This document shows positions 46,140 to 57,443 of a stretch of DNA of 64,000 bases, piece by piece. Numbering within the stretch: the first letter of the stretch is position 1; each line of letters opens with the position of its first letter. The translations under genes were made by a program, and so were the position numbers. The notes beneath the pieces are model-generated. The model searched no databases. It was not told where the DNA came from and worked only from the letters and a program-made list of their open reading frames with translations. This DNA is from Rhyzopertha dominica (Eukaryota > Arthropoda > Insecta > Coleoptera > Bostrichidae). The stretch is taken from the NCBI GenBank assembly GCA_025024175.1, contig QCXZ01000138.1, forward strand, positions 4,278,002 to 4,342,001, written 5' to 3'.

Positions 46140-47140
46140 TGTTAGCGTGTAGACAAGTAGAACTAGTTCTTGTTATGCGGAAAAACGCTGTTTCGTTCCT
46201 ATTGTGTCCAGAAACAATAAACAGGCTTCATTCGATAAGTTCTGTTATTTTCAAAGAACACTGCAGTGGCGACAAGGGCAAAAGCAGTACAGCTAACAAT
46301 GACTAGTAATCATGAAGGTGGTCAAACGTTTGCGATTGACTCTGGTGCTTTTGCTTAATGACGTCTTGTGCTGTGTTAAATTTAGAAATCTATGTGTTAT
46401 CCAGTCGAATTTTTGTATTTTCCCGTGTTTTTCGTTGATTGCCTGTCATTATTTGTATAATTTCTTACAAAAATGGCGGTAGATGTATTTAACAACAATG
46501 TTGAAAATGACGTACCCGAAGACTTCCTCTCCTGGAAGCAAATAGTTTTACAGCGCTCCGTAAATATCAGGAAAAGTTAAGTAGACTATGAGTATGTTCT
46601 ACCTATACATGTCCTTATACGTGTATCAAATATTTTTGTAACGTAATGACTGGTTAAGAATTTAAGAGACTTTGAAATTTTGACCAAATGGTGGGCATGC
46701 AGTACTTCAAAGCAGATTCCGAATCAATAAAATTATAGATTAAAAATAATTTCCATTCTAGTTCCTAATCCACTTCCACGCCCATTATAAAACTTAGCAA
46801 GGATATTCTGTACAACATTAGCTATTTTCAGAAAACAAATTAATAAATCGAATTGGTATAACTTTGTCAAATTCAAGGTAAAAAAAAATTTATAATGAAA
46901 TTTTTTTCGCGTTTCCAAAATACAATTAAATGAAATAATAGAACCAGTGATTTAATTATTTTAATCTATAATTTTATGACTTGGTAATCTGATTTGATTT
47001 TTGGTACATATATCAAGGACATGTTTAGGTAGAACATTATAGTTACTTAAGAGGGCATCTAAAAGCTGACACGCTTCAATTGCTTTGGCGATTTTTTTAG
47101 AAAAATGATTTATACGACACAACTTTGACTATCAAAGTAG
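46140..47140. other. Possible LTR/PBS relic and short coding-like start; mostly unassigned
   Basis: AATAAACAGGC (46,220) followed by TGGCGACAAGGGCAAAAG (46,266) resembles the end of an LTR and a gypsy-type primer-binding site. At 46,473 an ATG in good context opens MAVDVFNNNVENDVPEDFLS and runs 36 codons. Neither can be confirmed as a gene. The remainder is AT-rich. Confidence 0.2.
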
Positions 47141-47145
47141 TTTTT

Positions 47146-48174
47146 TATACAGGATGTTGCAGATTAGTAGGTCATCCCGTTAACCGTATATTCTTGAGGC
47201 CAAAATATGACGATTTTGTTATTGGTAAATTTCTGAAAAACTCTTCATTTAAAAAATACACGGTCTCCAAAGTTAAAATTTAAAAATCGTTTTTATACGA
47301 TATAATCAGCAGTTTTGGAGGTAACGAGTTGAAATTTGGTAGGAGTTTGTAGTATTTACATCTAAGTGTATCCTTGTGAACATTACTGAAAACAAATGAA
47401 TATCGGGGGGTTTGTAACCTTCTAACCCCCCCCCCAACTTTTTTTGACGTACGCCCATGGGATCACCGCATTTTTTTCGGGTACAAAGCTTCATTGTCAG
47501 TTTTTTGGTCTCTTGTAATTTTTAAACAAAATTCTTGGATTCGGAGATAAACGCAGTTTTGTGAAACTTTCCACCTTGTCTATTCTATTAGTAATAATGA
47601 TTTTCCTCTCGTTGTAAATGGTTAATATTATTGATATGATATTTTCCACTGTAGCATTTAAAACCAAATTATTGCCATATTGGAGCTCAAATTATGTATT
47701 TTTAATCATTTTTGTCGTCTTTATTACTAATAAGGAAAGTGAAAGTTTCACAAAACAGCGTTTATTTCTGAATCTACGAATTTTGTGTAAAAATTACGAG
47801 AGACCAAAAAAGTGGCAATGATATTTTGTATTAGAAAAAAATCCCGCTGGTCTCATGGGCGTACGTCAAAAAAAGTTGGGGGGATAGAAAGTTACAAACC
47901 CCCGATATTCATTTGCTTTTACAGTAATGTTAACAATAATTTAGGGGTACATTTAAATGTAAATACTACAAACTCTTACTAAATTTCAATTCGATACCTC
48001 CTAAACAGTGGATTATATCGTAAAAAAAACGATTTCTAAATTTCAACTATGACACCCCGTATTTTTTAAATGAAGCATTTTTCAGAAATTCACCAATAAC
48101 AAAATCGTTATATTTTGACCTCAAGAATCTAGGGTTAACGGGATGACCTACTAATTTGCAACACCGTGTATAAA
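47146..48174. mobile_element. Foldback element (about 1.03 kb, arms about 440 bp)
   Basis: From 47,146 the sequence is repeated in inverse order up to 48,174. Both arms begin TATACA..G.TGTTGCA and share TTAGTAGGTCATCCCGTTAA, TTTTTTGACGTACGCCCATG and other blocks with scattered differences. A central loop of about 120-150 bp (around 47,590-47,720) separates the arms. No transposase. It ends 160 bp from the zinc-finger exon stop codon, in that gene's 3' flank. Confidence 0.85.
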
Positions 48175-48333
48175 GGAATCATATTTTTATAACCCATCGG
48201 AGGTTGAGGCAATCACCCATGCTCTAGAATCTGGATGTTTTAGTATTATCATATGAAAGTAGTCCATAAGTCAAAAAAACGCCAGATCGGTTTCATAAGC
48301 CGATGCACCGATTCCCATCCTCCCTGAATTTCT

Positions 48334-48605
48334 CTAGTAGCCGAACATGGGCACGTAGGGGTAGGTCGCCGCCGCCGTAGTCCAAGTATCGAACGGCAGC
48401 ATCACCGGAACGGCGTACATCCCCCGCGGTTGGAAATGCGTCCTCGAGTGCTTCTTCAAGTGGTCCTTCCGGCCGAAGCGCTTGCCGCAGTGCGAGCACG
48501 GGAAAGGCCTCAGGCCGCTGTGGATGCGCTTGTGGCGGGTCAGCTCCTCGTTGCGTGTGAACGTCTTCCCGCAGTCCTTCTCGTCGCACTTGAACGGACG
48601 CTCGC
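48334..48605 (-). CDS. C2H2 zinc-finger transcription factor, last exon
   Basis: The acceptor CCTTTTCAG precedes 48,605 and the exon enters in phase 1 as (G)ERPFKCDEKDCGKTF. It encodes two C2H2 fingers joined by a canonical-like linker: C-x4-C...H-x3-H with FTRNEELTRHKRIHSG, then RPFPCSHCGKRFGRKDHLKK. A short Tyr/Pro/Met-rich tail ends PYVPMFGY at TAG 48,334. The GC content is far above the flanks, as for a conserved gene. Finger helices RNEELTRH and RKDHLKKH should contact DNA. Family resemblance is to EGR/GLIS-like insect regulators such as sugarbabe or huckebein, but I cannot fix the orthologue. Upstream exons were not found between here and the gap. Confidence 0.8.
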
Positions 48606-48959
48606 CTGAAAAGGAAGACCTGTGGTTAGTAGTGGGAAATTTTTGAAACAATAATGATAATAATAACGCATGTGCCTTATTCCTTTATCCGAAGAGTTAA
48701 AAAGGACATAGCAAGGTTATAAAATTCCCGAAGGCAAGTCATTTGTTATATATGGATGACCTAAAACTTTTTGCTCAAAATGAAAACAGCTTAATAGTCT
48801 TGTTACAAAAGGTAAAACTATATGGCGAAGATATCTGAATGCAGTTTGGTATGGACAAATACTTTGGCAATACTTTGGAGACGAGGGTGAATGCTTTCAG
48901 CGTCCATAATGTAATATATTTTCTGAAAGATCGCTGTCTCTTGAAAACACTGACAAAAA

Positions 48960-50465
48960 AATTATAAGTCTGACGTTTCGATTAGACCTGTAATCTTTGT
49001 CAAAGACAAAGAACCTCAAAATTTGCCTGACACAAGTTCAAACAAAATTTTGAAAGTCAATAAACAAATCACCAAGGAAGCGAGACGTCATAGAAACAAC
49101 ATGCCAACCTGATAGAAAAGAACCTAACGACGAAAAAGGAACTACCTACCACTAGATATACACGAACTACTTCATAAAAGATAACTACAAAATAGCTTTC
49201 CAAATGTCACCTAACTCATAATTTCCACAATCCCTATTAAAATGATTAGTATTTCTACAAATTTCTAAAGCTTCTTTTATTAGACGTTTGTGATAATATT
49301 TTTCTCTATGTAAAATTTTTGTTTTATCAAAGTTAATCATGTGTTTAGTCAAATATGAGTGTTTAGCTACGGAAGATTTATCTAAACTGTTTGCAACCTA
49401 GTAGCACGTATGTGTTCTTTCAAACGCGTACCTACTCTTCTTTTAGTTTGACCTATGTAACACTTGCCGCAAGAACAAGTAATTTTGTAAACACCTTCAC
49501 TCTCTAAATGTACTTTGTCTTTAGTAGGATTTAAAATTTTATCTAAAGTATTATATGTACTATCAACAACTAAAATATTGTGTTTTCTAAGCATCCTCTT
49601 TAATTTTTCCGAATGGTCTTGTACATAAGGCAAACTCAACTTGAATTTACTTTGACCCGGCTGAGAATTTACTTGATTTGGATGGGCACTTTTATTAAAA
49701 ACTGACCAAATATTCTTATTGCTATAACCATTTCTCACTAGTGCTAATTTAAGATGATATATTTCTTTTTGTAAAGAACTTTCGNCTGAGATCCCATGTG
49801 CTCTAACAAATAACGTCCTTATAAGACTATTTCTTTTGAGAGGGAGGGTGGTGAGATGTGGCATGTAAATATCTGTCTGTGTGTGTTGGTTTTCTGTAAA
49901 CTTTGTGTCCTAACTGCCCAGTGTTTGTTCTGTGAATTTGGACATCCAAGAAAGGTAAACTACCATTGCTTTCTAATTCCATAGTAAATTTTATGTCGGG
50001 ATTTTGACCGTTCAAATGATTTACAAATCTACCCAACTCTTCTATACCGTGGGGCCAAATAACAAAAGTGTCGTATACATACCTATACCAACATTTTGGC
50101 TTAAACTGAAAACTGTTTATCGCTACCTGTTCAAAATTTTCCATAAATAAATTGGCTACTACAGGATTTAGAGGTGAACCCATTGCACAACCTGATTTTT
50201 GTTCATAAAAATTATCGTTCCACAAGAAATAAGTAGATTTTAAACAATTTTCATATAATCTGGCTATCGTGGCACCTAGGGGATCGCTATTAAGCTTGGA
50301 TTTGATCTATCGGCTTCAGGGATGGGCACTAAAACTAACTAAAATATCACCTTCTGAAATATTTAATTAAGTCTGAATAATTTTTGATGAAACTACTGGT
50401 TTTTCCTACATAAGGTTTTAAATAGTTAGCACAGAATCTTGCTAACTTTTGATAAGACCATTAGT
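48960..50465 (-). pseudogene. Penelope-like element: reverse transcriptase, GIY-YIG endonuclease, 3' hammerhead-like UTR
   Basis: The minus strand, from about 50,465, gives KLARFCANYLKPYVGKTSSF, then LYENCLKSTYFLWNDNFYEQ, GCAMGSPLNPVVANLFMENF, a YRYVYDTFVIWP motif (the usual catalytic Asp-Asp here reads YVYDTFV) and SLPFLDVQIHRTN. After a frameshift near 49,840, the linker leads to GVYKITCSCGKCYIGQTKRR, a GIY-YIG nuclease as found only in Penelope-type retroelements. The stop is at 49,382. The 3' UTR includes a hairpin followed by GAAACGTC on the minus strand (48,971-48,980), matching hammerhead remnants of this class. It is 5'-truncated and inactive. Confidence 0.88.
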
Positions 50466-50519
50466 TATTTTAGAAATTTTTGATGTAGGATCTCGGGATA
50501 ATTTTTGATATGTTTCCTC

Positions 50520-51790
50520 TTCGAATAACTCCCTAACTCTCTCTCATCACAAGGGCATGTATAAGTACTTAGGAGTGGACGAATTTGAAGGAGTTGACAA
50601 GAAGATGATGAAAGATAAAATACTACGAGAGTATTACTGACGAGTGAGGAGAATTTTGGCAGCAGAATTATCCAGTATAAACGAATTAAGGAAGATCGGA
50701 ACTCTAGCAGTGCCAGTTGTAGAATATAGCAGTGGAATAATAGATTGGACAAGCAAGGAATTGAAAAGATATAGACCGAAAGACATGAAAGATATTAATT
50801 CAAAACAAAATTCTGCATCCAAGAGCAGATATTGATCGATTGTTTGTGGCAACGCACGAAGATGGCAGAGGTTTTTCGCCAGGTTGAAACAGCTCACAAT
50901 ATAGCCATTATAAGCATAAACCAGTATTTAGAATTAAACAGAAACTTACCTATTGAAGAAGCTATAGTTACGTTAGAAAAGGAAAAGGGAATTGGTAAAA
51001 CTGTATCACACCAGGCCATGAAAATAAGAAACCACTTGCAGATTGATGAACAACCCATTAAGAATAGACAAGAAAGGTAAAATGCAAGTTAGAGAAAAAT
51101 TAATTGAAAAACTCAAAAATTAGTAAATAAATAAACCATTTCATGGAAATTTCTATAGATGTATAGACAAACCTGCAATAAGTAGAATATATTCGTTTCT
51201 ATGGTTAAACTGCAGTCGCACAAAAGGAGAAACAGAAGTGCTTATAATCGGAGCACAAAAGCACTGCACACAAAATACTACGATAAGGATATCTTGAAGA
51301 AGCACACGGATGAATTATGTAGACTATGTAAGCAGTAGAGGGAAACAACAGATCACATAATTTCAGGCTGTAGTATACTAGCAAATCGAGAATATATACA
51401 ACGTGTTGATAAAATTTAAAAATACATTCACTATGAAACGTTCTTACACGTTGGCGTAGTGACAGACAAATGGTACAAAAATGAAACAAAAGTAGTCATA
51501 AATGTTCACAACACTACATTAATATATACTGAACAAGTCCAAACAGATAGGACAGAGACAACAAATACAAGAAATGTTTAATAATAGAAGAATCCGAAAA
51601 ATTGTTGAAGTAGAAAGACTTATCAATATGTGTAGAATGTGGCACACGAAGACTAGCATTATTCCAATAATTGTAGGTGGACTAGGTACATGTTCGAAGC
51701 AGTTTGACTCCTGTTTTATATTTTTAACATGACAACAGTACATATTTACCTATATAAAATACAGAAATAAAATAAAATACAAAAAAATAT
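50520..51790 (+). pseudogene. LINE 3' half (post-catalytic RT and C-terminal domain)
   Basis: The plus strand in three frames gives KYLGVDEFEGVDKKMMKDKI, AELSSINELRKIGTLAVPVV, EYSSGIIDWTSKELKR, then FRQVETAHNIAIISINQYLE and, after further frameshifts, ELCRLCK..RETTDHIISGC (CxxC...H...C zinc motif) and GVVTDKWYKNETKVVINVHN. This order belongs to a non-LTR family distinct from the jockey-like copies above. The catalytic part is absent. It ends in an AAATA-rich tail at about 51,765-51,790. Confidence 0.72.
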
Positions 51791-51799
51791 CACAAGTAT

Positions 51800-52480
51800 A
51801 ACATCATACAGGGTGTATCTGAAATGTCTTTATACAAGCTTACCATATATCCCTTGGACAAAAATAAACCGATTTAACGANACTTCTCTTTGTCCAAANG
51901 TTAATACTAGCAAAGATACAGGGTATTGCAGTTTAGATTTTGTTTTTGATACTTTCCAATATCATTTTTTGGGTCAAGGTATGCAGATCTTTTGAGGAAT
52001 TGACTGATTGTGGCGCCATCTATTTTTTTTTCAGCAGTTTTAAATCGGACCACCCGGCATATCGTTTTCGGACAAATACGTCTACTTTTCTAACATTTTG
52101 CAATAAAAAAGCAAATGTCGCTATCATTAACTGTTTTCAAGATATTAGCACTGTAAAGCATGTTAATTATGCATCGTTTCAATAATATAATAAAAAAATT
52201 GTTTAGCTTGGTTATGTTTAATTTTCTGTTCATAAATAGTCTTGCGAAGTCTGTAGTGTACCTATGTTTCCTTGCAAAATAAGCCAACTTAAGTAAAATT
52301 TTATTACATATTTTTGAAACAGTTTCAGAGCTACTTCATCTGAGGAATTCACCGAAAGGAGTGTCTATTAAAAAATATATAAGTTCGGTTTGATAATTTT
52401 TTGACATGACCCAGTATACTAATTTTGAAAATGACATTGAAATCTACGTAAACAAGTGCTTAGGAATATTTAAAAAATTC
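51800..52480. other. Probable MITE fragments, unassigned
   Basis: ACAGGGTGTATCTGAAATG at 51,809 looks like the end of a TIR element, and GTGGCGCCATCT at 52,010 recurs in many insect repeats. No matching opposite end was found. Ambiguous bases at 51,881 and 51,899. Confidence 0.3.
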
Positions 52481-52498
52481 TAACAGGCAAAAATGAAC

Positions 52499-52643
52499 CA
52501 TTGCTTTGGTATATAAGCAAAACCAGTTCTATGCCGTGTTGTCTACATTAGACCTAAACTGCACTGATGAGCTGTAATGACAGCGAAATAGTACTATCTG
52601 CAGTTGGTTGAGGTGTAGACAGCACAGCATAGACATGCATTTT
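52499..52643 (+). mobile_element. Hammerhead-ribozyme retroposon, copy 2 (145 bp, 10-bp TSD)
   Basis: The unit begins CATTGCTTTGGTATATAAGC and ends GACATGCATTTT. It is flanked by an exact 10-bp duplication AAAAATGAAC (52,489-52,498 and 52,644-52,653). An 18-bp inverted repeat (52,529-52,546 with 52,615-52,632; one mismatch and one G-U pair in RNA) extends stem I of the enclosed ribozyme. There is no ORF. The size, ribozyme and TSD fit a retrozyme-like retroposon mobilised in trans. The Penelope-like elements in the window are the obvious candidate helpers because their family is known to carry hammerheads. GGTATATAAG near the start resembles a TATA box. Confidence 0.85.
52557..52605 (+). ncRNA. 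Hammerhead ribozyme, type I, all core positions intact
   Basis: Stem I AACTGCA (52,557-52,563) pairs perfectly with TGCAGTT (52,599-52,605). CTGATGA (52,564-52,570) is the conserved turn. Stem II is GCTGT-AATG-ACAGC (52,571-52,584). GAA (52,585-52,587) follows. Stem III is ATA-GTAC-TAT (52,588-52,597), and C52,598 is the cleavage base, with the cut predicted between 52,598 and 52,599. Every invariant hammerhead nucleotide is present. A 3-bp stem III is typical of metazoan hammerheads in Penelope-like elements and retrozymes, which cleave best as dimers or with a long stem I, as here. Confidence 0.9.
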
Positions 52644-52659
52644 AAAAATGAACATATTC

Positions 52660-54078
52660 CAAATTTTCAGGTTTTCGAAAAAATACTACTATAGATATCG
52701 GATTGCAGTTTTCACTAATGAGCTTCTCATAAAACTGATGATCTGACACCGACCTCAATTTTTGCGTATCTCCACCACCTTTAAAAGTGCCTAATTTAGC
52801 CTACCACCATTGTGACGTGATCCGGCTTTATCTAAAATCTTATAGGAAAATGTTTGAGATAAAAGCTGTACCATCCAAGGAATATCTCATAAAGCAATAT
52901 AGCATATTTATAAAGGACGTGCAGTTTTCGAGTGTTAAACCAAATTATTCTTTTGTGGAACTGACAACTTTTTATATCGCATATTAATTACACATTAAAT
53001 TCTATGCAAAAATTATTAAGGCTTATATGGGTGATACGCATAAGTGACTAAGTTATCGTATACTCACTCAATTGACGACTTTACTTGAAATCTTGGGGAA
53101 AAAGTTATAGAACCTAAGGAGTACTCGATAAAGTGATACAGCTATAGATAATAGTACTAACGATTCGGAAGCTTACGATTTTTGAATAAGTTAGGTACAA
53201 TCTGACATANTTTCCAGTTTTTCTTTCAAGTTAGNTTTATAAAATACAAATACCAGCCACTGAGCTTATCGTCAGAAGNACACAAAATTACCTTACAACA
53301 AGAACACGTGTCGTAATACAACAATTAGGAAGTCTATGTGCTAGCACATATTTATTTAAAAATTGAAAACTGATCTATATTTCTCACAATGGATTTTTTA
53401 AATATAATTAATTTTCTTTAATAAAATATACTTGAAGTTAAATCCACTTTATAAGCACAAATTCAACTTGTTAAATAGTACTTAATTATAAAAAAATGAG
53501 CACCTAACCTATTCGGTGTTGTAGCTGCTTAGACAGAAAAGAGCAAAAATGTAAAACTTATATACTTCTAAGTTCCCGTCATCTATCGGTGACACTTGAA
53601 AACTATATCCATCCTCTTTCTAAACATGGCCATTTCGTAGCATAACAGATAGCAAATATCCGTATAGATGCAGCATATTAATATAGGGTGTTTAGTTGGT
53701 CAATACCGAACAAAATTGCTAGGATAGAAGTATTACTCATCTATTCACTGGTTTATTCGGATCTTAACAATAAATCTATAAAATAAAAGTTTTAAGGAAT
53801 GTCCGACTTCTAGTGTTAAGTGTAAAATATGTAATTTATACAAGCTGGCACCAGTCAACGTACTNCGTACATCACGTTACTATCTTTGAGAATACACAAA
53901 ATTTTAATATTTCCTGTAAACCTTAAAATATTATATATGAAAGTTTCATTAGTCATTACTTTTACTTACAGTAAAAAAGGATTAAAATAATGCGAAATCT
54001 TGACGTTCCTTGGTTTCCCCGAAGAACGATTTTGTTACTATTTGTGGAATATTCCTTGTTACAGTAAAGTGAAGAGAT
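52660..54078. other. Intergenic, no gene recognised
   Basis: AT-rich with several ambiguous bases. At 53,429-53,450 the stretch CTTGAAGTTAAATCCACTTT repeats the terminus of the MITE at 54.6 kb, so a fragment of that family is present. Confidence 0.4.
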
Positions 54079-54079
54079 A

Positions 54080-54280
54080 TTATATTCATCGCTAAAGGGA
54101 CCAAGCGAACTGTGCAAGATTGTTTACCTAGGAGAAGGGTAACTGATGGAGGCGCGGCGGTAATCGAATCGAAGAACGGATTAATGGTAATTTCTCGTGT
54201 TAATTGGGGGTTTCCCGGTTAATCCGTCTGATAAATGGTGCGGTATGGTGGAAGTGATTCGTTTGTTACTAAGTGGTTCC
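54080..54280. promoter_or_regulatory. Candidate enhancer with K50 homeodomain-type sites
   Basis: A short GC-richer island with TAATCG (54,161), GGATTA (54,178) and TTAATCC (54,219-54,225) within about 65 bp, plus TTAATTGGGGGTTT in common with the 39.7-kb island. Non-repetitive, non-coding. Confidence 0.33.
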
Positions 54281-54604
54281 AATACCTGCACTTTCATCAT
54301 AAAGGAAAATCCCTCTACGCTGAAATTGCGTGGGACTAAATTTTAGGTTCATTTATTACAGTCAGTGTTTTGTAAGACTATGGCCTGCCCTCGCTTTCAG
54401 CCTGTTCTGATAACTGCTGCAGAATGTTATTTGGTTGTAGATAATTCCTTTGTTATCGCATTTATTCGTTTATTTGATATGAATAAACGAATGTATTTGG
54501 TTTGCTTCGTATTTAAATATCGAACAGAAGGATTCCAAATTTTGACAGCATAATAAAAAGTAAAACGGCATTCCATATTAAACTATTAATTAAATAGGGT
54601 CATT

Positions 54605-55190
54605 CGCTAGAAAATATCCTTGAAGTTAAATCCACATTATTAAATTAATTTTAAAGCGCTTTTAGTTAACAAATAGCCACCGTCAGTACCAGCAACATAA
54701 ACAACAAAGAAAAAAGGGAAACTTTTACAAATATTACTACCTTGTCAAAAATTTGGAAGTAAGTAAACTTGACTTCAAACCAAAAAGCAACCTACATGTC
54801 ATCAACACAATATTTTAAATCAAATAAATAATTCAGAACTGGAGAATTGAAATTACAACGATCATTTACAATTGTAAAATATTGTTCGCTATTTGTTTTA
54901 TAAATTTACAAATAAATTTGATTTTGACGATTTATTGCACTAATTTAATGAATTTAAATTGTCTAACGTGGCCGGGTGCTTACTTAACAATAAATGGTTA
55001 GATAATGAATAATTTGTTGTTACAATATTTGTTCCTTTAAAAAGATTTTGAGGACAAGTTTGTTGGTTCTAAATATTCGCCAATGTCATATTTATTGTTA
55101 TTTATGTTGCTGGTACTGACGATGAGTATATGTTACCCCAGAGCGTTTTACTATTAATTAAATAAAGTGGATTTAACTTCAAAGGTAGTT
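54605..55190. mobile_element. MITE with about 95-bp imperfect TIRs
   Basis: The left end carries TTGAAGTTAAATCCAC and, about 60 bp inside, CGTCAGTACCAGCAACATAA. Both recur in inverse orientation at 55,099-55,185. The centre is AT-rich and non-coding. Related fragments: 53,429 and probably the window start (TACTGACGATGG at about 88). Confidence 0.68.
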
Positions 55191-55371
55191 TTTAAAGAAG
55201 ATTTAATTAATTTTTCAAAATAGTAAACAATTTTTTAATTAAATGAACCAGAAAATTAATTTTGCTAGATGTAATACGCGTGTTATCAGTGAAAAAATCC
55301 AAGAGATAGCATAACTGCTAGATAAAAGGGTAAAAGCATCTAAGTGCATTAAGTGTTTAACATTAATCCAG

Positions 55372-55471
55372 NNNNNNNNNNNNNNNNNNNNNNNNNNNNN
55401 NNNNNNNNNNNNNNNNNNNNNNNNNNNNNNNNNNNNNNNNNNNNNNNNNNNNNNNNNNNNNNNNNNNNNNN
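55372..55471. other. Assembly gap (100 N)
   Basis: Exactly 100 unknown bases, the conventional size for a gap of unknown length. The sequence to its right is duplication copy 2. Confidence 0.98.
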
Positions 55472-57443
55472 GTATTATCTGTATACTTATTAAGCCTATT
55501 AATTACTACTTCTTCAAAGTTTCCCTAAAGAATTGATCCCTTTTGCAATCTGAGTTTTGTTCTTAAAATTGATACTCTTCCACAAGAAATAAGTAGCTTT
55601 TAAACAGTGGTCAGACAATTTGGCTATTTATTACCTGGATACCTAGATGTGACATTCACTAAATTTCAATTTAATAATATTAATCGTTAAGTATTGATGA
55701 TTTGATTAGCGACAATTTTCGAAAAATTATTAGTTTCGTAATGTGAACGTTGTGAGCGTTCCCGCTATATATTCTGTTGTTCCGTACACTTAGTGACGTC
55801 TTTTTTATCTATAATATTTTATCAGTTTGCAACATTGTTTCTATGACGTCTTGCTTCCTTATCGATTTGTTCAGATATCCTTTAAACGTTGTCTTTGGCA
55901 AATATTAGAGGAGTAATTAAAAATAAGATTAATAATTTTTGCCAATGTTTGGATTGAAGACAGCATTGCTGCTGAAAAAGTAATTTTTTATTTCCACTGA
56001 ATTCTAAAACATGACAAGGAAGAAAAAGCTCAGCTTGTGAAACGTTAGTAGAACGCCAGGTGTAAGAGCAAATCGCTTAATATATCTACTAATTAAATTG
56101 ATAATAATGGTCGTATTATGTATTTTATTTAAGTTTATTAGGATATTTCGACCTAGATTATATAATTTATTCATATTTACTATCATATAATCCACATAAA
56201 GATCCTGTGGTTGAATAAATTAATCGTATGTAAAAAATATCACAGTTTGTTTAGAAAAATTTTGCTTTGTCAACTTTCAATTGATGTCAAATAATAAATT
56301 AATGTTCTAGTTCGTATATAATAATTCAAAATATGTAAGTATTGTTAATAGTTTTGTATTTGCATACATGTTTAGAGTCGATAACATTTGTAGTTCCCTG
56401 AAGAATACTTGAGTAAATCAGTTGAAAGCTTGGAAGTATAGAGTTATAATCTAGGTCGAAATATCCTAATAAACTTAAATAAAATATTTACTAATTATAT
56501 TGCTTAATATTTGTTAATTATAGCATTATGGCGTTGATGGTTCAAGTGGCTAAAGCTGAAGGACCATTTAATTAATGATGGCCAGTTGAATGATTTTAGA
56601 CGGAAAAGAAGTGCAATTGGACTTCCGGTGTTTCCATTTACTCTGTTTAACTATATAATTATACTCGAAATTTTAAAGTGAAACTGTTTTAGTTGTACTC
56701 AATTTGTCTCATTCTATTTAAATTCTGAGGATTAAACTTTTTTTCCATCTCTTCGCTGATAGATCAATCCCTTGGGAGGAATCACGTCCCAACATTTTTA
56801 TTCGGCAACACACCCCAAATCCTTAAATCACGGTAACTGTAGAGAATGAGTGCTGCGTTTACTCTTATCACGAATAAATCCTTGAGGGGTTCGCGACTGT
56901 ATTACCGGTCTACTTAGTTACATTTTCTCTTCCCACCAATGTTGCGGCTTCTTTCTATCTTTGTATTTTGAGCGTTTGAAACTATATCACGTAATTCTCT
57001 GTCTTTAAATCTGGTTTATGTCGTATACAGGATCGTTGGGATTACTGCTCCTTTTACGAGTGAAACTTTATTATTCAACGACACTAAATGCGAAACTTTC
57101 ATAGACGTGACTACAGAAAATGACTGGAATCGAGACAGGGAAAATAAAATTTAACGAATAACTTTTGCGAATATCCATCCTTCTTGCAAATCATATAATA
57201 TGTAGAAGAAGCAATTTAACAGGGTTTGAAATGAGATAAGAACAATAATTAACGAGATAATTTACTGTTAATAAAATAATAAAGAAAGCAGGTTTGATAA
57301 CTTCTTTAGCTTCACAACTAAATTGACAAATAAAACAATTGCCTTGATTGTAATAGAGAGGCTGTATGATAGCTGTTTATTTTAGATAAAAAAATTGTTA
57401 GTTGTACCCACGAAACATATATTAATGTATAGCCTTCCAATTT

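Noticed and set aside
48293..48589. 98-codon minus-strand ORF overlapping the zinc-finger exon
   Set aside because: It is the alternate-frame shadow of the zinc-finger coding sequence; high GC keeps it open by chance.
52735..52760. Further hammerhead candidate (CTGATGATCTGACACC)
   Set aside because: The CTGATGA is not followed by a stem II and GAAA, and no stem I partner exists.
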